DNA of 46,051 bases from Neglectibacter sp. X58 (GTDB lineage: Bacteria > Bacillota > Clostridia > Oscillospirales > Acutalibacteraceae): assembly GCF_009936035.1 (NCBI RefSeq), contig NZ_QWEO01000019.1, positions 1-46,051 on the forward strand. The letters run 5' to 3'. Position 1 is the stretch's first letter, and every line of letters starts with the position of its first letter. The notes below the pieces were generated by a model that saw nothing but the letters and a program-made list of their open reading frames with translations, had not been told where the DNA came from and did no database searches. Made by a program: the position numbers and the translations under genes. Below are positions 7,750 to 16,184 of this stretch, one piece after another.

Positions 7750-8541
7750 TTACGCCTCCAGCATTGTGATTACGTGCCGGGGGCAGCTTTCCACACACAG
7801 GCCGCAGCCAGTGCATTTCTGCGGATCTACAGCGGCACAGCCGTTTTCCATCGCGATGGCCCCTTGGGGGCAGGTTTTCACGCATTTGGTACAGCTAATG
7901 CAGCCCACCTTGCACACGTCCATCACAGCCTTGCCCTTGTCGCAGTTGTGGCAGCGCACCACAGCCTGCTTCTTGACAGGCGCCAGGGAAATAAGCCCTT
8001 TGGGGCAGGCCGCCACGCATTTGCCGCAGGCTTTGCACAGGGCGGGGTCAATTTTCGCCACGCCGTTGCACACCTCTACCGCGCCATAGTCGCAGGCTTT
8101 TACGCAGTCGCCTAAGCCCATGCATCCAAAAAGGCAGCTGCTGGAGCCGCCTGCCAGCAGGATGGCGGCGCTGCAGCCCTCTATGCCGTCATACACCAGC
8201 TTGTCCGTTGTGTTATCATAGCTTCCCATGCACCGCACCAGGGCGGCTTTTGTCTCCATTTCCACATCGCCTGCGCCCAGAACCTCCGCGCACTTTTTAG
8301 CCACAGCCGGCCCGCCGGGAGAGCACAGCCCTGGCTGGGCCTCGCCCTGGGACATGGCAGCGGCATAGCCGGAGCACCCGGAATAGCCGCAGGCGCCGCA
8401 GTTTGCGCCAGGGAGGATTTCTTCCAAAGCCTCTGCTTTCTCATCCTTGGGCACCGCCATGACGATGGACGCCACCGCCAGGATAATGCCCGCCAGCAGG
8501 CCGATGATACCCACAATGAGTATAGGGGTGATAAATTCCAT
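7750..8541 (-). CDS. rnfB: Rnf complex subunit RnfB
   Basis: RnfB is the multi-cluster ferredoxin-like subunit that accepts electrons from reduced ferredoxin in the ferredoxin:NAD+ oxidoreductase, an ion-pumping membrane complex. One N-terminal membrane helix is followed by a four-Cys Fe-S domain (CGACGYSGCSGY), then by ferredoxin-type 4Fe-4S motifs (CKACGKCVAACP, CISCTKCVKTCP, CTGCGLCVESCP). Length is 263 residues. The start has GGAGGAGG 6 bases upstream. It is the last gene of the operon and ends 17 bases before the bidirectional terminator. Confidence 0.95.
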   Translation of the reverse strand: MEFITPILIVGIIGLLAGIILAVASIVMAVPKDEKAEALEEILPGANCGACGYSGCSGYAAAMSQGEAQPGLCSPGGPAVAKKCAEVLGAGDVEMETKAALVRCMGSYDNTTDKLVYDGIEGCSAAILLAGGSSSCLFGCMGLGDCVKACDYGAVEVCNGVAKIDPALCKACGKCVAACPKGLISLAPVKKQAVVRCHNCDKGKAVMDVCKVGCISCTKCVKTCPQGAIAMENGCAAVDPQKCTGCGLCVESCPRHVITMLEA

Positions 8542-8554
8542 AGTTTCCTCCTCC

Positions 8555-9172
8555 TTACATCAGGCGGTCCACAAGGCCGTTAAAGCCCAGAAAGGACACA
8601 GCCACCAGGGAAGCCGCCACCAGGGTGATAGGCAGGCCCTGGAAGGTTTCGGGAATGTCGCAGTCCTCCAGGCGCTCCCGCACCCCGGCAAAGAGGATCA
8701 TAGCCACCAGGAAGCCGATGCCGGAGCCAAAGGAATTGACCAAAGACTGTAAATACCCGAAGCTGGGATCTGCCGCGCCCTTTTCCAGCACCAGCATTGT
8801 CACGCCCAGCACGGCGCAGTTGGTGGTGATAAGGGGCAGGTAAATGCCTAAAGCGCTGTACAGCGGCGGCATGTATTTGCGCAATACGGTTTCCAAAAGC
8901 TGCACCAGCGCGGCGATAACCAGGATGAACACAATGGTCTGGAGATACCCCAGGCCCTGGGGCACCAGCAAATACGTGTAAAGAGGCCAGGTAACGGCAG
9001 TGGCAATCACCATCACCACCGTTACCGCGCAGCTCATGCCAAAGGCTGTGTCCAGCTTCTTGGACACGCCTAAAAAGGGGCAAATGCCTAGGAATTTATT
9101 GAGCACATAGTTTTCTGTCAGGATAGCCGCCAGGAAAATGGCAACCAAAGTTTTCAGTGTCTGTCCGTCCAT
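8555..9172 (-). CDS. rnfA: Rnf complex subunit RnfA
   Basis: This is an integral membrane subunit of 205 residues with about six membrane helices, homologous to RnfE and to NqrE. The conserved ENYVLNKFLGICPFLGVS segment near residue 20 and the ITTNCAVLG segment near 115 carry the Cys residues thought to hold the intramembrane iron centre shared with RnfE. The ATG shares one base with the rnfE stop codon, so translation is coupled. It lies between rnfE and rnfB in the usual clostridial order. Confidence 0.95.
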   Translation of the reverse strand: MDGQTLKTLVAIFLAAILTENYVLNKFLGICPFLGVSKKLDTAFGMSCAVTVVMVIATAVTWPLYTYLLVPQGLGYLQTIVFILVIAALVQLLETVLRKYMPPLYSALGIYLPLITTNCAVLGVTMLVLEKGAADPSFGYLQSLVNSFGSGIGFLVAMILFAGVRERLEDCDIPETFQGLPITLVAASLVAVSFLGFNGLVDRLM

Positions 9173-9855
9173 TATTCAGCCGCCTCCTTTTCCTGTATTT
9201 TAGAGCAGGAAGCCGCCAGGGGGCAGTGGGCGCAGCCTGTGGAGGCCGGTGCCTTCCCCTCCTTGGAGAGCTTGCCTGCCAGGGCAATCAGCATTCCAAA
9301 CACAAAGAACCCGCCGGGAGGCAGCAGGAAAATGATGACAGGCTCCATGAAGCCGGAGAGGACAGGCAGGCCGAACACAGTGCCCGCGCCCAAAAGCTCC
9401 CGGATAATGCCCATAGCCAGCATGGCGGCTGTGAAGCCCACGCCCATGCCCAGGCCGTCAATAATGGAGGGCAGCACCTTGTTTTTGCTGGCAAACATCT
9501 CCGCCCGGCCCAGAATAATGCAGTTCACCACAATCAGCGGCAGGAACACGCCCAAGGCGGTGTCCAGGGCCGGGGAGAAAGCCTTGATAAAAAGCTGCAC
9601 CACAGTAACGAACCCGGCAATGATGGTGATAAAAGCCGGGATGCGCACCTTGTTGGGGATGACATGCCGCAAAAGGGAGATGGCGGCGTTGGAGCACACC
9701 AGCACAAAGGTGGTGGCAGCGCCCATGCCAATGGCGTTAGAGGCGGCAGTAGTCACCGCCAGGGTGGCGCAGCAGCCTAAAATCAGCCGCAGCACCGGGT
9801 TTTCCTTGATAATGCCTTTTGTAAACTCACTCCACAGGCTTCTTTTTTCCTCCAT
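9172..9855 (-). CDS. rnfE: Rnf complex subunit RnfE
   Basis: The protein is an integral membrane subunit paired with RnfA. It opens with EFTKGIIKENPVLRLILGCC, continues with several membrane helices including VNCIILGRAEMFAS, and has a Cys-containing C-terminal tail (CAHCPLAASC). I chose the ATG at 9855 (227 residues): GGGGGGAAATGAC lies just upstream and the sequence after it matches the family's N-terminus. A start at 9900 would lie inside rnfG. The extra Cys cluster in the tail is not something I recall as general for RnfE. Confidence 0.92.
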   Translation of the reverse strand: MEEKRSLWSEFTKGIIKENPVLRLILGCCATLAVTTAASNAIGMGAATTFVLVCSNAAISLLRHVIPNKVRIPAFITIIAGFVTVVQLFIKAFSPALDTALGVFLPLIVVNCIILGRAEMFASKNKVLPSIIDGLGMGVGFTAAMLAMGIIRELLGAGTVFGLPVLSGFMEPVIIFLLPPGGFFVFGMLIALAGKLSKEGKAPASTGCAHCPLAASCSKIQEKEAAE

Positions 9856-9856
9856 G

Positions 9857-10423
9857 TCATTTCCCCCCTTCCGAAGCGTAAGCGTCCTGATACATTTCAA
9901 TGGCGCTGTTGACAGCGTTTGTAACAGCCGCGCTGGTGATGGTAGCGCCTGTCATGGCCTGTATTTCGCCTTCATTTGGCGCCTGGAATTTTACAACCTG
10001 AATGCCGCCTGCCAGGTTCCCTACTGGCTGCTTATACTGCTCCCGGAAGGATTCCTTCTCCGCGTTTGCCCCAAGGCCGGGAGTCTCGCTGTGGCTTAAC
10101 ACCACCACGCCGGTAATCTCCCCTTCCGTGCTGATGCCGGTCATCACTTTCACCGTGCCGCCATAGCCCTTGCTTTCTGTTTCAAACACATAGCCAACTG
10201 TCTGTCCCGCGCCGTCCAAGCCTGCATAGTGGCTGTCCCGCTCTTCAAAGCTTTCCGCGCCGGGCAGCACCACCATCCGGGATTCCTCCGCTTTCTGGGC
10301 CGCCGCCTGGGCGATGCGATCCTCTGTCAGGGCGTTGGTGCCTGCCAGGGCCGCCGCCACCACAATGCAGATGGCGAACAGGATAGCGGCTGGGGCCAGC
10401 ACGCTTTTTGCGTCCAACTTCAT
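9857..10423 (-). CDS. rnfG: Rnf complex subunit RnfG
   Basis: RnfG is a membrane-anchored flavoprotein with covalently bound FMN outside the membrane. There is one N-terminal helix (residues about 8-28), then an FMN-binding domain ending in MTGATITSAAV, where Thr161 fits the flavinylation motif. Length is 188 residues. The ATG directly abuts the rnfD stop, and the rnfE start follows one base after its own stop, so all three are translationally coupled. Confidence 0.93.
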   Translation of the reverse strand: MKLDAKSVLAPAAILFAICIVVAAALAGTNALTEDRIAQAAAQKAEESRMVVLPGAESFEERDSHYAGLDGAGQTVGYVFETESKGYGGTVKVMTGISTEGEITGVVVLSHSETPGLGANAEKESFREQYKQPVGNLAGGIQVVKFQAPNEGEIQAMTGATITSAAVTNAVNSAIEMYQDAYASEGGK

Positions 10424-11386
10424 TCAGGCCGCCCCCTTTCCTTTTTTCTCTTTAGGCTTTCCAAAGGCCCGGGGTTTTACATACCGCTCAATAAGGGGCG
10501 TGATAATATTCATCAGCACGATGGAATAGGAAACGCCCTCGGGCAAAGAGCCAAACTCCCGGATTAAAATGGTCAGCACGCCGCAGCCAATGGCAAACAC
10601 AATCCGCGCCTTCCAATAAAGGGGGCTGGTGGTGTAGTCCGTCGCCATGAAGAAGGCCCCCAGCATCAGGCCCCCCGCCAAAAGGTCAAAGAGGGGATCC
10701 CGGCCTAAAATGGCGGAGAACACCGCCACAGTGGCAAGGTATGTAACCGGGATAACCGGGCTTATCACCTTCCTGGCAATCAAATACAGCCCACCCAGGA
10801 TGATAGCCAGAGCGCAGGTTTCGCCCAGGCAGCCCCCATGGGTGCCCCAGAGAAGCTGCATGTAGTCTGGGGCGCTGTTAGGGGAATTTACATACATCAT
10901 GCCGGAAAGGGGCGTGGCGGTGGTCACCGCGTCTGCGGCGGCGCCGTAATCAAAAGCCTCTGTCCAGTGGGTCATGGGGGCGGGGAAGGAGTTCATGAGG
11001 ATGATGCGGGCAGTAAGGGCCGGGTTTACAAAGTTCTGCCCAATGCCGCCGAACATCTGCTTGACCACCACAATAGCCGCCACGCTGCCGAACACCGCCA
11101 TCAGGGGGTTGATGGTGACGGGCAGGTTCAAAGCCAGCAGGATGCCTGTCACCACGCAGGACAGATCCCCCACGGTCTGGGGCCGCTTCATCACCCGGCG
11201 GGAAATGTACTCGCTTGCCACGCAGGCGGCAATGCAGGTGACAATCACCACAGCCGCCCGGATGCCAAAGATGATAACGGAAGCTATCATGGCAGGGGCA
11301 AGGCCGATAATCACGTCCAGCATAATGTTCTGGGTTGTCTTTTTCCCGTTAAAATGGGGGGAAGACGATACGATAAGCTTGTCCAT
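10424..11386 (-). CDS. rnfD: Rnf complex subunit RnfD
   Basis: This is the integral membrane flavoprotein subunit, with about nine to ten helices in 320 residues. The opening SSSPHFNGKKTTQNIMLDV is typical, as are GIGQNFVNPALTARI and the covalent FMN site DAVTTATPL (Thr158 by the usual motif). I chose the ATG at 11386, which overlaps the rnfC stop by one base. The upstream extension of the frame to 11590 is antisense-like reading inside rnfC and is not part of the protein. Confidence 0.94.
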   Translation of the reverse strand: MDKLIVSSSPHFNGKKTTQNIMLDVIIGLAPAMIASVIIFGIRAAVVIVTCIAACVASEYISRRVMKRPQTVGDLSCVVTGILLALNLPVTINPLMAVFGSVAAIVVVKQMFGGIGQNFVNPALTARIILMNSFPAPMTHWTEAFDYGAAADAVTTATPLSGMMYVNSPNSAPDYMQLLWGTHGGCLGETCALAIILGGLYLIARKVISPVIPVTYLATVAVFSAILGRDPLFDLLAGGLMLGAFFMATDYTTSPLYWKARIVFAIGCGVLTILIREFGSLPEGVSYSIVLMNIITPLIERYVKPRAFGKPKEKKGKGAA

Positions 11387-12729
11387 TATTTCTTCCCTGC
11401 CTTTCTCACAATGGATTTCCCCATCCGGATAGCCTGCACCAGCCTGCGCCCGGCAGGGCAGGAGAAGGCGCAGCAGCCGCACTCCATGCAGGTCATTACA
11501 TCCAGGGCCAGAAGGGACTCCGCGTCTTTTTTCTCCGCAGCCTTCTCCAGCTTCGTGGGCATCAGCTCCATGGGGCAGGCAGCCACACACCTGCCGCAGC
11601 GGATGCAGGCGGTTGTCTCATAAAGCTTTGCCTCCTGCTGGTCAAAGGCCAGGATGGCATTGTTCTGCTTTAAAATGGGCAGCTCGTCCGAGGTGATGGC
11701 AATGCCCATCATAGGCCCACCCATGAGCATTTTCCGGGGCGGGGCCTTATAGCCGCCGCAGAATTCGATTACATCCTTAATAGGCGTGCCCACAGGCACA
11801 ATCACGTTTTTCGGCTCCTTTATGGCGGAGCCGTCGATGGTCACCCGCTTTAAGGTAAGGGGCATCCCGGTGCGCATATAGCTTGCCAGGAACGACACCG
11901 AGGCGATGTTCATCACCAGGCACCCCACGTCAGCGGGAAGCTGCCCGGCAGGCACCTTCCGCCCTGTGCAGGCCTGCACCAGCACCTTTTCCGCACCCTG
12001 GGGATAGCGGCTCTTTAAAGCCAGCACCCGCACCTCGTCTTTCGGATCCTTCTCCGGGTCGTCGGCGATTTCCGTCAGCCTTTCAATAACGTCGGGCTTG
12101 TTGTCCTCCACCGCGATAATCACCCGGTGTACGTCCAGGATTTCCTTGACCTTATAGACGCCCTCCAGCACGTTTTTACCGTTTTCCAGGGCCTCCCGGT
12201 GGTCGGAGGTGACATAAGGCTCGCACTCCGCCACGTTGATAATCAGGGTGTCAATGGACTTCCCGTCCGGGACGTTCAGCTTTACATGGGCCGGGAAGCC
12301 TGCGCCGCCCAGGCCCACCAGCCCGGACTTCCGGGCCGCTTCTGCCAGCTCTTTTTTATTGGTAACCGGAGCCGGCGGGGCAATAGCGGGATCCGCCTCC
12401 ATCTGCCCGTCAGATTCGATTACCACTGCTTCTGTGGCCTGCCCGCCGGTAAGCAGCACCTTTGTCACCTGCTGCACTGTGCCGGACACAGAAGCGTGGA
12501 TAGGCGCGCACACAAAGGCTTCGCTGTCGCCTATCACTTGCCCCAGGTAAACGTGGTCGCCCTTTTTCACTGTAGGCTTGCAGGGCGCGCCAATGTGCTG
12601 CTGCATAGGGATTATAACCCGTTCAGGAGGCGGCAGCACAGCCGTAGGTGCGTTCCACGTGTTTTTGTGGTGTGGCACCGGCGCTCCGCCGTGGGTTCTG
12701 AAAGGGTGCTTGGGAAACTGCTGTTCCAT
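11386..12729 (-). CDS. rnfC: Rnf complex subunit RnfC
   Basis: RnfC is the peripheral NADH-binding subunit and the first gene of the operon. An N-terminal lipoyl-like domain (PTVKKGDHVYLGQVIG) precedes the flavin/NADH site GLVGLGGAGFPAHVK at residues 136-150. It ends with two 4Fe-4S motifs (CIRCGRCVAACP and CMECGCCAFSCP). Length is 447 residues, normal for clostridial RnfC. A consensus promoter lies about 60 bases upstream. The complex couples ferredoxin oxidation by NAD+ to export of Na+ or H+; which ion cannot be told from the sequence. Confidence 0.95.
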   Translation of the reverse strand: MEQQFPKHPFRTHGGAPVPHHKNTWNAPTAVLPPPERVIIPMQQHIGAPCKPTVKKGDHVYLGQVIGDSEAFVCAPIHASVSGTVQQVTKVLLTGGQATEAVVIESDGQMEADPAIAPPAPVTNKKELAEAARKSGLVGLGGAGFPAHVKLNVPDGKSIDTLIINVAECEPYVTSDHREALENGKNVLEGVYKVKEILDVHRVIIAVEDNKPDVIERLTEIADDPEKDPKDEVRVLALKSRYPQGAEKVLVQACTGRKVPAGQLPADVGCLVMNIASVSFLASYMRTGMPLTLKRVTIDGSAIKEPKNVIVPVGTPIKDVIEFCGGYKAPPRKMLMGGPMMGIAITSDELPILKQNNAILAFDQQEAKLYETTACIRCGRCVAACPMELMPTKLEKAAEKKDAESLLALDVMTCMECGCCAFSCPAGRRLVQAIRMGKSIVRKAGKK

Positions 12730-12786
12730 GAGTTATTTCCAGCCTTTCTTTCATAGTTCTTTGCCGTTTAAACGCGTACTGTTTCT

Positions 12787-12815
12787 ATTTTACATGAAAA
12801 TCCATATCCTTGCAA
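12787..12815 (-). promoter_or_regulatory. Sigma-A promoter of the rnf operon
   Basis: On the minus strand TTGCAA (12815-12810), a 17-base spacer and TAAAAT (12792-12787) precede rnfC by 57 bases. It is divergent from the marR promoter about 90 bases away. Confidence 0.7.
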
Positions 12816-12906
12816 CATAATTTAAAAGTTTGTCCATGTTTTGTTCACGATTTCCCGCTTTACAAGGCCCGCATCATCCTATAGGATAAGAGCAGGGAAA
12901 AAATGC

Positions 12907-12935
12907 TTGACAAAACAAGTTCTATATAGTACCAT
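12907..12935 (+). promoter_or_regulatory. Promoter and candidate MarR operator
   Basis: TTGACA (12907-12912), a 17-base spacer and TACCAT (12930-12935) make a good promoter 17 bases before the marR start. The near-palindrome GTTCTATATAGTAC at 12919-12932 (two mismatches to perfect symmetry) lies across the spacer and -10 box, where a dimeric MarR repressor would block polymerase. The operator role is inferred from position and symmetry. Confidence 0.6.
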
Positions 12936-12952
12936 TTACAAGGAGGGCGCAT

Positions 12953-13414
12953 ATGGAAACCAGGACGGGCTTTCTCATCACGCAAATCAAGCAAGTGCAG
13001 GGCCGGGTGTTCCAGCGCCTGCTGGACGCCTGCGGCGTGGACGCGTTCAACGGGGCGCAGGGGCGCATCCTTTACGTGCTGTGGCAGGAAGAGCATGTGC
13101 CCATCAGCGCCCTGGTGCGTGGCACAGGCCTTGCAAAAAACACCCTTACAGCCATGCTGGCCCGCATGGAGGAACAGGGGCTGGTCACCCGGGAAACCAG
13201 CCCCCAGGATCGCCGGCAGGTGCTGGTGGCGCTGACAGGGAAAGCCAGGGGCCTGCAGGCCCCATACGAGCAGGTGTCTGAGGAAATGAACAGGCTGTTT
13301 TACCAGGGCCTCACCCAGGAGGACGCCGCGCTGCTGGACAGCCTGCTGGACAAAATCCTGCTGAACCTGGAAGCATGTGAGGCGCGGCTGAAAAATCCAC
13401 AAAAGAAGGAGTAA
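12953..13414 (+). CDS. MarR-family transcriptional regulator
   Basis: The 153-residue protein has the winged-helix architecture of MarR dimers: an N-terminal dimerisation helix, the recognition region ISALVRGTGLAKNTLTAMLARMEEQGLVTRE, and the wing SPQDRRQVLVALT with the conserved DxR, then C-terminal dimerisation helices. Such proteins usually repress their own operon and release DNA on binding phenolics or on oxidation. AAGGAGGG lies 6 bases before the ATG. It is followed after 6 bases by a flavin-reductase-like gene, its probable target, and is divergent from rnf. Confidence 0.9.
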   Translation: METRTGFLITQIKQVQGRVFQRLLDACGVDAFNGAQGRILYVLWQEEHVPISALVRGTGLAKNTLTAMLARMEEQGLVTRETSPQDRRQVLVALTGKARGLQAPYEQVSEEMNRLFYQGLTQEDAALLDSLLDKILLNLEACEARLKNPQKKE

Positions 13415-13420
13415 TGCACC

Positions 13421-14020
13421 ATGGGAAAAATGAAAGGCAGGCTGGGCAACGATTTCTGCCCCCAGCCCCTGTTCCTGTACGGGAATTACCAGGCGGACGG
13501 CACGCCCCACTTTGGGCTGTTCTGCTGGTTCAGCTACTGTTCCCTACAGGATGGGGAGGAAGAGGCGTTGGGCGTTATGGCCTGCATCGGGGAAGAAAAG
13601 CTGACAAAAGACCTTATCCGGGAACAGGGTATGTTCTCCGCAAATCTGGTCACCCGCCCGCTTTTGCCCCTTGCCGATTATTACGGCACCACTTCCGGCC
13701 GGGAGTTTCCGGATAAAATGCGCCGCCTTCCCACTGTGGAGCCTGGCCAGATGCTCCATGTGCCCACCATTGTGGAAAGCCCGGTAAGCTTTGAACTGAA
13801 GGTGGTGGAGGAACGGCGCCTTGCCGCTGGCAGCGGCCTGTTCCTCTGCCGTGTGTGCAATGTCATGGTAGAGGAGGGGCTGGCGGACAGCTCCCTGCCC
13901 TTTATCCAGCGCCTGCATAAGGCAGATCCTGTCATTACCGCCGGGGAGGCCCGGTACGCTTCCATTTCCGGGGAAGATCTGGACGCCTGGGGCGAACCTG
14001 GGGCCGCTCTGCGGCAGTAA
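13421..14020 (+). CDS. Flavin reductase-like (FMN-binding split barrel) protein
   Basis: The protein of 199 residues resembles the flavoredoxin/flavin-reductase group: PQPLFLYGNYQADGTPHFGLFCWFSYCS at the N-terminus is the usual FMN-phosphate segment, followed by MFSANLVTRPLLPLADYYGTTSGRE and a C-terminal barrel strand. Such proteins transfer electrons from NAD(P)H or ferredoxin-linked donors through FMN. It has no signal peptide. It shares the transcript with marR, whose operator overlaps the common promoter, so it is likely induced by the MarR ligand. The physiological substrate is unknown. Confidence 0.8.
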   Translation: MGKMKGRLGNDFCPQPLFLYGNYQADGTPHFGLFCWFSYCSLQDGEEEALGVMACIGEEKLTKDLIREQGMFSANLVTRPLLPLADYYGTTSGREFPDKMRRLPTVEPGQMLHVPTIVESPVSFELKVVEERRLAAGSGLFLCRVCNVMVEEGLADSSLPFIQRLHKADPVITAGEARYASISGEDLDAWGEPGAALRQ

Positions 14021-14057
14021 GGCCGCTCAGATGGCGGTTGCAGGTTCAGCATATGAA

Positions 14058-14084
14058 AGAGGGGCCGCTATAAGCGGCCCCTCT
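14058..14084. terminator. Bidirectional terminator
   Basis: AGAGGGGCCGCT pairs with AGCGGCCCCTCT around TAT. It separates the flavin reductase gene from the convergent pilZ gene, whose stop codon lies in the loop side of the hairpin. Confidence 0.8.
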
Positions 14085-14763
14085 GTTTTCGCTGGGATAC
14101 AAAAATATCCTGGGTGATTTTTTCCTGATCCTCCTCGGTCAGCCCTAAAAAGCGGCAGCCGTATTCAAACTTCCTGCCCTCTTTTTCCGTAATACGCACC
14201 ACCTGGCTGAATATGGCCGACACGGGCCTGTCCTCCAGCAGCTTTACCTTCAGCAGGAATTTGTCCCCCATATGGTATTTATAGGCTGAACTAATGGCTG
14301 CGCCCCCCACGCTGATATTCAGCAGCTTGCAGGGCTTTTCCCCTATTCCCAAACCGCTGAAAACCGTGGCGGTTGCGTCAAGGTTTGTGAGGAGGCGGAA
14401 GAAAGCGCGATCATTTGCCACCCTGGAGATCTTCAGCTTCTCCACTGCCCATATTTTATGGGCAGCAGGGGCTATATCCCCCTCCATGTAGACAGCTTTC
14501 CGCTGATAGTCGCTGTACCCCCGTATTTTGGCATGAACCGGCCCTTCCCCGGGGTCAAAAGCCAGTTCAGAATACTGGTGCAGATCCGCGCTGCTTTCGT
14601 GCAGGTTCAGCAGCTTTGCCACAAAAAGCATACGCTCGTTCGCGTCCATTACCTCCACGCGCATACCAGAATAAACCACCATCTCTTCCGCGCCCCGTGG
14701 TTTTTTGCCCTCCTGCGGCGTCTTTTTAGGCGTTTTCTTTCCGAACAAATTGAACAGTCCCAT
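14068..14763 (-). CDS. PilZ-domain c-di-GMP effector
   Basis: The 231-residue cytosolic protein has a basic N-terminal tail, an N-terminal YcgR-like beta domain (residues about 28-110) and a C-terminal PilZ domain. Both c-di-GMP contact motifs are visible: RxxxR at Arg119-Arg123 (RAFFR) and (D/N)xSxxG at Asn149-Gly154 (NISVGG), with FEYGCRFLGL near the end. Such YcgR-like proteins change motility or surface functions when c-di-GMP binds. The GGDEF gene lies 27 bases upstream on the same strand, so cyclase and receptor are probably co-transcribed. No flagellar or pilus genes are in the window, so the output is unknown. Confidence 0.85.
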   Translation of the reverse strand: MGLFNLFGKKTPKKTPQEGKKPRGAEEMVVYSGMRVEVMDANERMLFVAKLLNLHESSADLHQYSELAFDPGEGPVHAKIRGYSDYQRKAVYMEGDIAPAAHKIWAVEKLKISRVANDRAFFRLLTNLDATATVFSGLGIGEKPCKLLNISVGGAAISSAYKYHMGDKFLLKVKLLEDRPVSAIFSQVVRITEKEGRKFEYGCRFLGLTEEDQEKITQDIFVSQRKQRGRL

Positions 14764-14789
14764 ATGTTCCTCCAGCTTCTATCCTGCGC

Positions 14790-15710
14790 TCACTTTTCCC
14801 ACATCTGCTTCAGCCGCTCGTCCGCCCAAACCACCTGGTTGCGCCCGTGGTTTTTGGCGTCATACAGCATGGTGTCTGCAATTTTCAGATAAACAGGATA
14901 GGTGTTTTCCGGCGAAGGGACAACCGTAACCCCTCCTATGCTCACCGTAACCCACTCGGAAACAGACGGGTCGTGGGGGATGTGCATCTCCTCCACCGCT
15001 TTCCGGATTTTCTTTACGTGCCCGAATATTTTTTCCGAAACGTCCCCCATGGAAAGGGCCACAAACTCCTCCCCGCCATACCGGGCCAGGAAATCTGTGG
15101 TGCGGTGCAGGTGGGACGAGATGGTTTTGGCCACAGCGGCAATCACCTTGTCCCCCGCGGGATGGCCAAAGGTATCGTTATAAGCCTTGAAGTGGTCAAT
15201 GTCAAACATGCAGATAGAAAACGGAACCCGCAGCCGGGAGGCCTCGCTCCACTTGGTGATGCTGGTACGCTCATACCTGCGCCTGTTGGCAACCCCGGTC
15301 AACTGGTCTGTCAGGGACTGCCGCTCAGCCTGCCTGCGGTAATTGTACAATTTAATATGGGTATTTACCCTTGCCTTTACAATCAGGGAATTAAAGGGTT
15401 TTGTGATGTAATCCACAGCCCCCAGCACCAGCCCGTACTGCTCGTTTTTGGCGTCGGAAAGGCTGGTAATCAGGATGACGGGTATGCTTTGGGTGATAAT
15501 TTCCTCCTGCAGCTTTTTCAGGAGGGTAAAGCCGTCCATGCCCGGCAGTACCACGTCCAGCAGAATCAAGGAAAAATTGCCGTCGCGCACACAGCTTAGC
15601 CCATCTTCCGCTGTCTGTGCAATGGTAACATCATACTCATCATCCAGAATAGACTTCAACCGGGCTGACTGCACAATGCTGTCGTCAACGATCAGTATCT
15701 TTTCCATCAT
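14790..15710 (-). CDS. Response regulator with diguanylate cyclase (REC-GGDEF)
   Basis: The 306-residue protein has an N-terminal receiver domain (acidic pocket Asp9/Asp10, phosphoacceptor Asp52 in LLDVVLPGMDG, conserved Lys104 in TKPF) and a C-terminal GGDEF domain with an intact active site GGEEF at 212-216. The inhibitory I-site RxxD (Arg203-Asp206, RTTD) is present, so product inhibition is expected. It makes c-di-GMP from two GTP upon phosphorylation, probably as a dimer. No cognate histidine kinase is visible. The ATG at 15710 has AGGAGAG upstream, and the nearest promoter lies about 280 bases away. Confidence 0.92.
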   Translation of the reverse strand: MMEKILIVDDSIVQSARLKSILDDEYDVTIAQTAEDGLSCVRDGNFSLILLDVVLPGMDGFTLLKKLQEEIITQSIPVILITSLSDAKNEQYGLVLGAVDYITKPFNSLIVKARVNTHIKLYNYRRQAERQSLTDQLTGVANRRRYERTSITKWSEASRLRVPFSICMFDIDHFKAYNDTFGHPAGDKVIAAVAKTISSHLHRTTDFLARYGGEEFVALSMGDVSEKIFGHVKKIRKAVEEMHIPHDPSVSEWVTVSIGGVTVVPSPENTYPVYLKIADTMLYDAKNHGRNQVVWADERLKQMWEK

Positions 15711-15996
15711 TTGCGCTCTCCTTCCTTCGATATGCTCGCGAACATTTATGCCAGGCTGATTTAGAAGAGGATTTTCAGCCAGGTGTATCCGCCATTGAAG
15801 TAAATGTTCATTTACTCTGTTTCAAAAATACAATATATAAAGCCTTTTTCCAGAAGCGCACAGCCGTCCTGGCATATACGGAAACCAGCCCGTCCAACAT
15901 CCGGGTACATGGCACCCTGTTAGAAGAGAAACACCACCGGAAAGCTTCCTCAAACGTCCCGGCCATAAAGCTTGGCGTTTCATTTTGGCTCTTTGC

Positions 15997-16025
15997 ATTA
16001 TACACTACTCCGCCCCGGTTCGCAA
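15997..16025 (-). promoter_or_regulatory. Promoter with long leader before the GGDEF gene
   Basis: On the minus strand TTGCGA (16025-16020), a 17-base spacer and TATAAT (16002-15997) point toward the GGDEF gene, leaving an untranslated leader of about 280 bases. Open frames in the leader show no recognisable protein. I could not match the leader to a c-di-GMP riboswitch by eye. Confidence 0.6.
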
Positions 16026-16184
16026 TACTTTTTTCCAAATTTTGCAGGCTTTGGAAGGATGCCGCCCACGGGCAGGAGGACGCGTCTCAAGACAGCCGCC
16101 TACAGGCGGGATATAGGGCTTGTTCCTGCTTAGAACAGGATATGATTTTTCTTCCTTCTGTGTGCATGGCGGCGGGATTAGCTG

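Noticed and set aside
9157-10099. Long + strand frames opposite rnfE and rnfG
   Set aside because: They are antisense to coupled rnf genes with complete functional motifs.
15711-15990. Possible c-di-GMP riboswitch in the GGDEF leader
   Set aside because: Short matches such as AACGCCAAGC were seen, but the conserved core and tetraloop of the known classes were not found by eye. Kept only as a suggestion to check.
15808-16038. A 76-codon minus-strand ORF before the GGDEF gene
   Set aside because: Its start lies upstream of the -10 box of the promoter found here, it has no RBS, and it matches no family.
16117-16140. GGGCTTGTTC next to a small hairpin, resembling an end of repeat family 2
   Set aside because: Only about 10 bases match and there is no second end, so it is probably chance or an unrecognisable relic.
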